This document shows positions 34,555-46,656 of a stretch of 64,000 nucleotides of DNA, one piece after another. The DNA comes from Zoroaster sp. YZ-2022 (taxonomy: Eukaryota > Echinodermata > Asteroidea > Forcipulatida > Zoroasteridae), in NCBI GenBank assembly GCA_029582265.1, contig CM055830.1:21599365-21663364 (forward strand), given 5' to 3'. The notes under the pieces were generated by a model. The model was given only the letters and a program-made list of their open reading frames with translations. It was not told the origin of the DNA and did no database searches. The first letter of the stretch is position 1. The number at the start of each line of letters is the position of its first letter. The position numbers and the translations under genes are program-made.

Positions 34555-36720
34555 TATTTGTTTGTCCCGTAATTGATTTTTTAGAATACACAATTTTTTT
34601 TCCTGATTGTATAACAAAAATTTTTTGTCTTTTAATTTAGGTAATACACACAGTTTTTTTGTTCTGTAATTTAGGTAAGAAAAAACAGTTTTTTGTCCCG
34701 TTTGATAAAAAATAAACAGTTTTCGTTCCCGTAATTGTAGGTAAAGACATAAAATTTTTTGTCCTGTAATTTAGGTAAAGACATACACCTTTTTTTGTTT
34801 AATTTTGGTATAGACAAAAAGTTTGTTTTTCCTGTAATTGTAGGGAAAAGACATACACAGTTTGTTTTGTCCTGTAATTTGGTAAAACAAAACACAGTTT
34901 GTTGTTCTGTAATTAGGTAAAAATACACGTTTGTTTGTCCTTTAAATTTTTGGGGAGACATACCGTTTGTTTTCCGTAATTGTAGGGGAGAATACCGTTT
35001 GTTTGTCCGTAATTTAGGTAATAAATAAAACAGTTTTTTGTCCTGTAAAGGGAATAGACATATCCACAGTTTGTTTGTCCTTTAAATTTTAGGTAATAGA
35101 CATAAAACAGTTTTTTGTCCTGTAATTGTAGGTAAGACATAAAAAGTTTGTTTGTCCCGTAAGATTAACATACGTTTTTTTGTCCTGTAATTTAGGTTAC
35201 AAACACAGTTTGTTTGTCCTGTAATTGTAGGGACATACAAATTTTTTTGTCCCGTAATTTGGGGAATAGACAAAAGTTTTTTTGTCCCGTAATTGTAGGT
35301 AAAGACATCACGTTTGTTTTCCTGTAATTTAGGGTGAGAAAGACCGTTTGTTTTTTCCCGTAATTTAAAGGGTAGACATGCACGTTTGTTTGTCCGTAAT
35401 TTAAAGGGGGAAATCCCGTTTGTTTGTCCTGTAATTTTTGGGGGAGACATGCCCCTTTGTTTGTCCGTAATTGTATTAAATTTCACCGTTTGTTTGTCCT
35501 GTAATTGTATATTGGGGGACACGTTTGTTTGTCCTAATTGTTTGGTAGAACCTTTTTTTTCCTTAATTTAAATTGGACCAAGTTTTTTTCCAATTTTTAG
35601 GTGAGGACACGTTTTTTTGTCCTGTAATTGTTTTGGTGAGACACACTTTGTTTGCCTGTAATTTATGGTGAAACACCCTTTTTTTCCCAATTATTAAAGG
35701 GGGAAAACCCCTTTGTTTGTCCTTTAATTTAAGTAGACACACTTTTTTTTGTCCTGTAATTGTATATAGAGGAAAGTTTTTTTTCCTTTAATTTATAGGG
35801 AACACGTTTGTTTGTCCTGTAATTTATTTGGGGGACAACCCCTTTTTTTTCCGTAATTTTTTTGGAACGCACCCTTTTTTGTCCCGTAATTTAAAGGTGA
35901 GACGCAGTTTGTTTGTCCTGTAATTGTATGGAGAATCCCTTTTTTGTCCTTTAAATTTTATATGGAAAAATTTTTTTGTCCTGTAATTTAAAGGTGGAAA
36001 CGTTTTTTGTCCTAAATTTATTGGGGAATCATTTTTTGTCCTGTAATTGTATGGGGGGAGACAATTTTGTTTGTTGTAATTGTGAACACCTTTTTTTTCC
36101 CTTTAAATTTTATTGAGAATACCTTTGTTTTTTCTTAATTTATGGGTGAGACATACCCTTTTTTTCCTTAATTTAAAGGGGAAAATACCTTTTTTTTCCC
36201 TTAAATTTATGGGGGAGACAGCACCGTTGTTTTCCTTAATTTAGGGGGAACACACGTTTTTTTTCCCAAAATTTTTAAAGGTGAGAACACGTTTGTTTGT
36301 CCTGAATTGTTGGGGGAGACTGACCGTTTGTTTGTCCTTAATTTTATTTGGGGAGACAATTTTGTTTTCCTGTAATTTATATTGGGAGAACACGTTTGTT
36401 TGTCCTGTAATTATATAGGTGGGCACACGTTTGTTTGTCCTGTAATTTATATAGGGGAGACACATTTTTTTTCCTTAATTGTAAATTGCACGTTTTTTGT
36501 CCTTAATTTATGGGTGGACAACGTTTGTTTTTCCTGTAATTGTTTTGGTGAGACACTTTTTTTGTCCTGTAATTGTATGGGTGGGCAACGTTTTTTTGTC
36601 CTTAATTGTATGGTGGAACACGTTTGTTTTTCCTGTAATTTATGGGGAGAAATGTTTGTTTGTCCCGTAATTATGGGGGGAAATGCCCTTTTTTTGTCCC
36701 TTAAATTTTTATTTTAAAAA
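34555..36720 (-). repeat. 38/39-bp minisatellite, left arm, corrupted
   Basis: Dozens of units with core 'gtttgtttgtcctgtaattg' in reverse orientation, matching the clean array at 46657-49191. Many units have lost bases or show long T runs, for example 'cctttttttt' and 'ttttttgtcc'. The pattern of homopolymer and deletion changes is like an unpolished long-read consensus rather than natural decay. Confidence 0.85.
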
Positions 36721-36869
36721 TTTTTCAAATTTTTTTAAAAAAAAAATACAAAGTAAGAAAATTAAAAAAAAACATTATACACCCAGGGTGGCTATGGACA
36801 GAAAAAACAAAAAATACTAATACCCCTACCGGCCCCCATCAGGGGGTAAATAAAATATTTAAAAAAAAT

Positions 36870-37142
<273 letters not shown>

Positions 37143-37197
37143 ATTATTATATATAATAATAATATTAACTAGATATAAGTTTTGTCACAAAAAACAA

Positions 37198-38695
37198 GGT
37201 GTTCAGTTGAAGTTAAAATGGTTACGTCATCAATTCGAAGTGTTGGAGAAGTCAAATGTTAACGTCTGTTGAAGTTCTCTGAGAAGTTTATTTGAATACA
37301 ATACAATACTGAATTTAGAAATTATTTTAATATTAAACTTTGACTTCGGTTTGGACAGGAAGTAAGGTCAAATTAGGGTCACCTTTGTGTAAATACTTTT
37401 GGCAATTAACAATCTGTACAATGGTACAAAATTTCAATTTACCTCCTGTAGTTGTTGAGATATGATTTTTAAATATTAAACTTTCACTTCCGGTTTGGAC
37501 AGGAAGTAAGCTCAAATTAGTATAAATATTTTTGACAATTAACGATCTGTACAATGGTACAACAATTTTAATTTACCTCTTGTGGTTGTTGAGATACGAT
37601 TTTTAAATATTAACTTTGACTTCCGGTTTGGACAGGAAGTAAAGGTCAAATAGGGTCACGTTTTGTAAATATTTTGACAATTAACAATCCTACAATGGTG
37701 CAAAAATGTTAATTTACCTCTTGTGGTTGTTGAGATATGATTTTTAAATATTAAACTTTGACTTCCGGTTTGGACAGGAAGTAAGGTCAAATTAGGTCAC
37801 CTTTTTCTAATATTATTTGACAATTTACGATCTGCAATAGTGAAAGATTGTAATTTCTCTCTTGTGTTGTTGAGATATGATTTTTAAATATTTGCTTTGA
37901 CTTCCGGTTTGGACAGGAAGTAAAGGTCAAATTAGTCACCTTTTGAAAATATTTTTTGACAATTAACGATCTGTACAATGTGAAAGAATTGTGAATTTAT
38001 CTCTTGTGGTTGTTGAGATATGATTTTTGTTAAATATTAAATTTTGACTTCGGTTTGGACAGGAAGTAAAGGTCAAATTAGGGTCACTTTTTTGAAAATA
38101 TTTTTGACAATTAACGATCTGTACAATGGTGAAAGAATTGTGAATTTATCTCTTGTGGTTGTTGAGATATGATTTTGTTAAATATTAAACTTTGACTTCC
38201 GGTTTGGACAGGAAGTAAAGGTCAAATTAAGTCACCTTTTTGAAAATATTTTTGACAATTAACGATCTGTACAATGGTGAAAGAATTGTGAATTTATCTC
38301 TTGTGGTTGTTGAGATATGATTTTTTTAATGTTAAACTTTGACTTCGGTTTGGACAGGAAGTAAGGTCAAATTGGGGTCATGTTTTGTAAATATTTTTCG
38401 ACAATTAACAATCTATACAATAGTGCAAAAATGTCCATTTACCTGTTGTGGTTGTTGAGATATGATTTTTAAATATTAAACTTTGACTTCCGGTTTGGAC
38501 AGGAAGTAGGTCATTCAGGGTCACTCACAAGTCGAGTTTCATCTACTTGTTAAGTTCTAAGTACATGCCAAGTTTGAAGTTCGTGTAAGTTTGCAATATG
38601 TTTTTTGTAGACAATCTATCCGGAGAAGAAGAAGGAGAAGAAAAAAAAAAAAACCGAACAAAAACAATAGGTGTTTCGGTTATACCCGAACACCT
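37198..38695 (-). mobile_element. short-TIR element (AGGTGTTCGG) with internal tandem array, left arm
   Basis: The ends are AGGTGTTCAG (37198) and CCGAACACCT (38695), with an extra inner palindrome at 38670-38695, a poly-A tract and 'ggagaagaagaaggagaag'. Nearly all of the interior is a nine-unit tandem array. No protein is encoded. It mirrors 44584-46117. Confidence 0.6.
37345..38520 (-). repeat. nine tandem ~145-bp units with paired ETS-like sites, left arm
   Basis: Nine occurrences of 'ggtttggacaggaagt' spaced 135-151 bases apart. Each unit holds 'aacgatctgtacaatggt', 'cttgtggttgttgagatatg' and 'taaatattaaactttgact'. Several units have lost bases relative to the right arm. Confidence 0.9.
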
Positions 38696-38696
38696 A

Positions 38697-39007
38697 ATAA
38701 TGTATGGACTTATATAGCGCACGTATCCACCAACTGAGTGGTGCTCAAGCGCATTATTTATTACCCCTCATAAATCATTCCTGAAACCATCTCAGCTCCT
38801 GGGAGTATCAGCTCAATTGCTGCCATTACAGCGCATATAGGGCTAATCAACCAACTCTGCCCTCACAGGTACCATTTAACCCTGGTGGAGAGAAGCAATT
38901 ATGGTTAAGTGTCTTGTCAAGGACACAAGTGTCACAGGATTCGAACCCACATTCTGCTGCTAACACAGAACTTGAGTCCGTAAGCTAGACCGCTCGGCCA
39001 CGACACT
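38697..39007 (-). mobile_element. tRNA-derived SINE, left arm inner copy
   Basis: Reverse-strand SINE with the head at 38935-39007 (A box tggccgagcgg, B box ggttcgaatcc on the minus strand). It abuts two minisatellite units at its 5' side and the AGGTGTTCGG element at its 3' tail. Confidence 0.85.
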
Positions 39008-39308
<301 letters not shown>

Positions 39309-39311
<3 letters not shown>

Positions 39312-41326
39312 GGTTCGCACCCAAGCCTGATACTTGAAAGAACAATGTGATACATAATGCCCATTGATGAGAATTTAATTTTGATCAACCGCTTGCGGCT
39401 TATTTGTGGTGAAATTGATTGAACTAGGGCACAATTAGAATGTACTTATTTTGGTGATGAGTTGGGTTAAATTATGACAGAATGCTTAACTTTTTAATGC
39501 ACCTTTTTGCTGATTGAATGATGATGTAAAGGAGCGTTCATTTTCAAACTGAAATAAACTGAATGAAAAAGGTTTGAAATTCGCCGGGAAAACGTAAAAA
39601 AGGCGTAACAATGATTTAAACCAATTGTGAATTAATTGCTCTACCACCACGGCCAAATATCATAGAGCTGTTCAGGAGAAAATGTTGTTTGGCAAATTTA
39701 TCTGCTGAAGACTTGGAGGATAAGCAAAAAGTGATTGAGGTCATCATGTGTATTACAAAAATACAACTGAATGACTTACTCATATTCCATTTAGTCAAAT
39801 TAGTTATAGTTGATAGGATATTGTATATTAATTTAAAAACTTAATTCTTCTTTATTTATTTATAGGTATTTTTTTAATCTTAATGTTCCAAACTTGTTTC
39901 CAATTGTGAGATGGTTTTCCATCTCAACTTAACACAAATATTATACACAGTCTTGGATTTCAATTTGTTCAGATCAGCTGTGTGATTATCCCCATTCATA
40001 ACTAAAACGCTTGAGTAAATTTGGCAGCTGTCAGTTTCTTGATCCAAATGTTACATGTAGGTATTACTGAAATTTGCTGAATGTGTTGAGTTTGCTACAA
40101 GGACCAATCAATTAAATTTTGATGAAGATCCGATTTCAGGGAAGTGTATTTTAGGACCATATCTAACGTTCGCTGATCAGTGAGTTAATATTAATAAGTA
40201 TAACCGATAGGGGGCGCACTAATGACATATTTACTTAATGAGTAATGTTTTCGTCAAGTTTCAAGAATTGTTGGTGGCTCAGCGATTTTGATGTACGACT
40301 GTCACGTCCGAGACTGGTTCTGATCCTGGTGATTTTGTTAGGGGTTTGTGCCCAAACACCTCTTGATATTGTTCTTTTTTCAGGTTTTTTTCTCCGTGAG
40401 ACTTGTCTACAGACAAAACATAGTTGCAGATTCACAGAACCTTAAAACTTAAACTTAACACATAATGAGACATTAATATGTAGTTCCAGTAAAGTGGTAA
40501 CGTCATGGTGAGGTCATCAGATATCGAATTACACTAAATCAAAGTTTAATTTTCACAATCATATCTCATGAACCACAAAAGATATTTTCACAATCTTTGC
40601 ATCATCTTAAAGATTTTGAATTATGTGACTTTTGTTCACAGACATGACCCCAATTTGACCTCTCCTTCCGGTCGAAACTGGAAGTTTAAGTGAAAAAAAC
40701 ATTCGGAAGCACTATAGGGCAGGGTTCGTTTGGTAGAATTATCAAGACAAAACAGCACGCGCGTTGTTAAGGTTGTTAACCTGTAAGTGTAAATGCACTG
40801 TTAGTTTTTAATAGTACACAAAGTACATGCTTTAAGATAAATTGCTGGTAGTATTTATGTAATAAAACATGGACCATATGTTTGTGCCATTCTGTACTCA
40901 TACTTTTAGCAATTTGTATTTGTTTAATGAAAACAATCACCAGCACCCAGGTCTATATACTTTTAATTTTTATATTGTAGGATGAAAAAGTATATCAACA
41001 ACCTATCAGTATGCTCATAACATTGTCAATTCAGTATTTATTTTACTTTTATTACAATTGCTACCCTTTTCTTTTAAAATTGACAGTGCATTTATACAGA
41101 CCGGTTTATAGTATTTTAGCGAAATAGAGGCAAATATTATTATATTTTTCTAAAAGAGGTTTCTCGGTTATTCCGACCCTGAACAGGCTGCAGATTGATT
41201 ACCCCTCCAATGTATTATGCTTGTATCGTTCATAGAAAACCCTTTCAGATATTGTAACTTTAAAGAGGTGAACTGATTTTTTCACTTTTAATAAAAAATA
41301 AACCCCCTAGACAACAACTTCTCGGG
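39309..41326 (+). repeat. 2.1-kb dispersed unit, left-arm copy
   Basis: Collinear with 595-2600. It decays in the last 400 bases (dropped bases around 40900-41326) and ends abruptly at the gap, as expected for a contig end. Confidence 0.9.
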
Positions 41327-41826
41327 NNNNNNNNNNNNNNNNNNNNNNNNNNNNNNNNNNNNNNNNNNNNNNNNNNNNNNNNNNNNNNNNNNNNNNNNNN
41401 NNNNNNNNNNNNNNNNNNNNNNNNNNNNNNNNNNNNNNNNNNNNNNNNNNNNNNNNNNNNNNNNNNNNNNNNNNNNNNNNNNNNNNNNNNNNNNNNNNNN
41501 NNNNNNNNNNNNNNNNNNNNNNNNNNNNNNNNNNNNNNNNNNNNNNNNNNNNNNNNNNNNNNNNNNNNNNNNNNNNNNNNNNNNNNNNNNNNNNNNNNNN
41601 NNNNNNNNNNNNNNNNNNNNNNNNNNNNNNNNNNNNNNNNNNNNNNNNNNNNNNNNNNNNNNNNNNNNNNNNNNNNNNNNNNNNNNNNNNNNNNNNNNNN
41701 NNNNNNNNNNNNNNNNNNNNNNNNNNNNNNNNNNNNNNNNNNNNNNNNNNNNNNNNNNNNNNNNNNNNNNNNNNNNNNNNNNNNNNNNNNNNNNNNNNNN
41801 NNNNNNNNNNNNNNNNNNNNNNNNNN
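41327..41826. other. assembly gap, exactly 500 N
   Basis: Five hundred Ns. This is a round number of the kind used as a placeholder for a gap of unknown size. Both flanks are the same 2.1-kb unit in opposite orientations, so the centre of the palindrome is not sequenced. Confidence 0.99.
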
Positions 41827-43944
41827 TTAATATCCGAAACCTAACCAACTATGAATGTAAATCTTTACTTGGTGTAAAGCTGATGATGGTATCTTCCCGA
41901 GAAATGTTGTTGTCTGAGGTGCAGTTACTTTTTATTAAAAGTGAAAAAATATCAGTTCACTCTCTTTAAAGTGTACACAATATCTGAAAGGGTTTTCTCG
42001 TGAACGATACAGCATAATACATGTAGGCCAGGGGTAATCAATCTGCAGCCTGTTCAGGGTCGGAATGCAACCCGAGAAACCTCTTTTAGAAAAATATAAT
42101 AATATTTGCCTCTATTTTCGCTAAAAATACTATAAACCGGTCTGTATAAATGCACTGTCAATTTTAAAAGAGAAAAGGGTAGCATAATTGTAACAAAAAG
42201 TAAAATAAATACTGAATTGACAATGTTATGAGCATACTGATAGGTTGTTGATATAAGCATTTTCATCCTACAATATAAAAATTAAAAAGTATATAGACCT
42301 GGGTGCTGGTGATTGTTTTTCATTAAACAAATACAATATTGCTAAAAGTATGAGTACAGAATGGCACAAACATATGGTCCATGTTTTTATTACATAAATA
42401 CTACCAGCAATTTATCTTAAAGCATGTACTTTGTGTACTATTAAAAACTAACAGTGCATTTACACTTACAGGTTAACAACCTTAACAACGCGCGTGCTGT
42501 TTTGTCTTGATAATTCTACCAAACGAACCCTGCCCCCATAGTGCAAGCCGAATGTTTTTTTCACTTAAACTTCCAGTTTCGACCGGAAGGAGAGGTCAAA
42601 TTGGGGTCATGTCTGTGAACAAAAGTCACATAATTCAAAATCTTTAAGATGATGCAAAGATTGTGAAAATATCTTTTGTGGTTCATGAGATATGATTTGT
42701 GAAATATTAAACTTTGATTTAGTGTAATTCGATATCTGATGACCTCACCATGACGTTACCACTTTACCTGGAACTACATATTAATGTCTCATTATGTGTT
42801 AAGTTTAAGTTTTAAGGTTCTGTGAACTCTGCAACTATGTTTTTGTCTGTAGACAAGTCTCACGGAGAAAAAAACCTGAAAAAAGAACAATATCAAGAGG
42901 TGTTTGGGCACAAACCCCTAACAAAATCACCAGGATCAGAACCAGTCTCGGACGTGACAGTCGTACATCAAAATCCTTTGAGCCACCAACAATTCTTGAA
43001 ACTTGACGAAAACATTACTCATTAAGTAAATATGTCATTAGTGCGCCCCTATCGGTTATACTTATTAATATTAACTCACTGATCAGCGAACGTTAGATAT
43101 GGTCCTAAATACACTTCCCTGAAATCGGATCTCATCAAAAAAAATTGATTGGTCCTTGTAGCAAACTCAACACATTCAGCAAATTTCAGTAATACCTACA
43201 TGTAACATTTGGATCAAGAAACTGACAGCTGCCAAATTTACTCAAGCGTTTTAGTTATGAATGGGGATAATCACACAGCTGATCTGAACAAATTGAAATC
43301 CAAGACTGTGTATAATATTTGTGTTAAGTTGAGATGGAAAACCATCTCACAATTGGAAACAAGTTTGGAACATTAAGATTAAAAAAATACCTATAAATAA
43401 ATAAAGAAGAATTAAGTTTTTAAATTAATATACAATATCCTATCAACTATAACTAATTTGACTAAATGGAATATGAGTAAGTCATGTCGTTGTATTTTTG
43501 TAATAGACATGATGACCTCAATCACTTTTTGCTTATCCTCCAAGTCTTCAGCAGATAAATTTGCCAAACAACATTTTCTCCTGAACAGCTCTATGATATT
43601 TGGCCGTGGTGGTAGAGCAATTAATTCACAATTGGGTTTAAATCATTGTTACGCCTTTTACGTTTTCCCGGCGAATTTCAAACCTTTTTCATTCAGTTTA
43701 TTTCAGTTTGAAAATGAACGCTCCTTTACATCATCATTCAATCAGCAAAAAGGTGCATTAAAAAGTTAAGCATTCTGTCATAATTTAACCCAACTCATCA
43801 CCAAAATAAGTACATTCTAATTGTGCCGCTAAGTTCAATCAATTTCACCACAACAAGCCGCAAGCGGTTGATCAAAAATTAAATTTCATCAATGGGCATT
43901 CATGTATCACATTGTTTCTTTCAAGTATCAGGCTTGGGTGCGAA
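41827..43944 (-). repeat. 2.1-kb dispersed unit, right-arm copy
   Basis: Reverse complement of the left-arm copy. It begins at the equivalent of position 2687 of copy 1, so it overlaps what the left arm already contains by about 85 bases beyond the left contig end. The sequence is cleaner than in the left arm. Confidence 0.9.
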
Positions 43945-44257
<313 letters not shown>

Positions 44258-44583
44258 GTGTCGTGGCCGAGCGGTCTAGCTTACCGGACTCAAGTTCTGG
44301 TGTTAGCAGCAGAATGTGGGTTCGAATCCCGGCTGTGACACTTGTGTCCTTGAGCAAGACACTTAACCATAATTGCTTCTCTCCACCCAGGGGTTAAATG
44401 GGTACCTGTGAGGGCAGAGTTGGTTGATTAGCCCTATATGCGCTGTAATGGCAGCAATTGAGCTGTATACTCCCCAGGGAGCTGAGATGGTTTCAGGAAT
44501 GATTTATGAGGGGTAATAATATAATGCGCCTTGAGCACCACTCAGTTGGTGGATACGTGCGCTATATAAGTCCATACATTATT
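44258..44583 (+). mobile_element. tRNA-derived SINE, complete copy
   Basis: The head at 44258-44340 is a Ser/Leu-like tRNA: A box TGGCCGAGCGG near 44264 and B box GGTTCGAATCC near 44320. The body carries 'ccttgagcaagacacttaac', 'cttctctccacccaggggtt' and 'gctgagatggtttcagg', and ends with 'gtgcgctatataagtccata' plus a short ATT tail. It is the best preserved of the five copies. tRNA-derived SINEs are transcribed by Pol III and mobilised by a LINE; which LINE cannot be told here. Confidence 0.9.
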
Positions 44584-46117
44584 AGGTGTTCGGGTATGCA
44601 ACCGAAACACCTATTGTTTTTGTTCGGTTTTTTTTTTTTTTTTTTTTTCTTCTCCTTCTTCTTCTCCGGATAGACTGTCTACAAAAAAACACATACTTGC
44701 AAACTTCACACGAACTTCAAACTTGGCATGTACTTAGAACTTAACAAGTAGATGAAACTCGACTTGTGAGTGACCCCGAATTGACCTTACTTCCTGTCCA
44801 AACCGGAAGTCAAAGTTTAATATTTAAAAAAATCATATCTCAACAACCACAACAGGTAAATGGACATTTTTGCACTATTGTATAGATTGTTAATTGTCGA
44901 AAAATATTTACAAAACATGACCCCAATTTGACCTTACTTCCTGTCCAAACCGGAAGTCAAAAGTTTAACATTAAAAAATCATATCTCAACAACCACAAGA
45001 GATAATTCACAATTCTTTCACCATTGTACAGATCGTTAATTGTCAAAAATATTTTCAAAGCAGTGACCCCAATTTGACCTTTACTTCCTGTCCAAACCGG
45101 AAGTCAAAGTTTAATATTTAACAAAATCATATCTCAACAACCACAAGAGATAAACCACAATTTTTTCACCATTGTACAGATCGTTAATTGTCAAAATATT
45201 TTCAAAAAGTGACCCCACTTGACCTTTACTTCCTGTCCAAACCGGAAGTCAAAATTTAATATTTAACAAAAATCATATCTCAACAACCACAAGAGATAAT
45301 TCACAATTCTTTCACATTGTACAGATCGTTAATTGTCAAAAATATTTTCAAAAAAGGTGACCCCATTTGACCTTTACTTCCTGTCCAAACCGAAGTCAAA
45401 GTTAAATATTTAAAAAATCATATCTCAACAACCACAAGAGAGAAAATTCACAATTCTTTCACTATTGTACAGATCGTAAATTGTCAAATAATATTTAGAA
45501 AAAGGTAGACCCTAATTCTGACCTTACTTCCTGTCCAAACCGGAAGTCAAAGTTTAATATTTAAAAATCATATCTCAACAACCACAAGAGGTAAATTAAC
45601 ATTTTTGCACCATTGTACAGATTGTTAATTGTCAAAAATATTTACAAAACGTGACCCCACTTGACCTTTACTTCCTGTCCAAACCGGAAGTCAAAGTTTA
45701 ATATTTAAAAAATCGTATCTCAACAACCACAAGAGGTAAATTAAAAATTGTTGTACCATTGTACAGATCGTTAATTGTCAAAAATATTTATACCCCATTT
45801 GAGCTTACTTCCTGTCCAAACCGGAAGTGAAAGTTTAATATTTAAAAAATCATATCTCAACAACCACAGGAGGTAAATTGAAATTTTTGTACCATTGTAC
45901 AGATTGTTAATTGCCAAAAGTATTTACACAAAGGACCCCACTTTGACCTTACTTCCTGTCCAAACCGAGTCAAAGTTTAATATTAAAATAATTTCTAAAT
46001 TCAGTATTGTATTGTATTCAAATAAACTTCTCGCGAGAACTTCAACAGACGTTAACATTTGACTTCTCCAACACTTCGAATTGATGACGTAACCATTTTA
46101 ACTTCAACCGAACACCT
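44584..46117 (+). mobile_element. short-TIR element (AGGTGTTCGG) with internal tandem array
   Basis: Begins AGGTGTTCGGG (44584) and ends CCGAACACCT (46117). Just inside the left end are a second inverted copy of the terminus (to 44613), 'attgtttttgttcgg', a long T run, a CTTCTTCTC stretch and 'gactgtctac'. The rest is the nine-unit array. There is no open frame of note. The solo ends at 5981-6080 suggest that the family is dispersed. Confidence 0.65.
44785..45970 (+). repeat. nine tandem ~145-bp units with paired ETS-like sites
   Basis: Units start at about 44789, 44936, 45083, 45227, 45376, 45525, 45669, 45805 and 45949. In each, ACTTCCTGT (reverse of ACAGGAAGT) is followed after four bases by ACCGGAAGT. 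Both match the consensus of high-affinity ETS-factor sites and they face away from each other. The remainder of the unit is AT-rich and conserved. Unit length is close to a nucleosome repeat core. Function is unknown. Confidence 0.9.
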
Positions 46118-46176
46118 TGTTTTTGTTGTGACAAAAACTTATATCTAGTTAATATTATTATTATATATAATAATTA

Positions 46177-46462
<286 letters not shown>

Positions 46463-46656
46463 AATTCCTTTTTAAAAATATTTTATTTACCCCCTGGATG
46501 TGGGCCAGCAGGTATGTGGGCCATACATAGTATGTATTTGCTTTTGCTGTCCATAGCCCATCCTGGGTGTATAATGTTTGTATTTTAATGTATTGTCTTA
46601 CTCTTGTATTGTTTTATTGTCGAATAAAATAATAATAAGAACACATTTTGCCAATA

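Noticed and set aside
41288..41848. 186-codon open stretch across the gap
   Set aside because: It is made of Ns.
44258..44340. Functional tRNA-Ser/Leu gene
   Set aside because: A and B boxes are present, but the head is followed by a SINE body, five copies exist and the arms do not pair cleanly. Treated as SINE heads; the same holds for 50575 and 50815.
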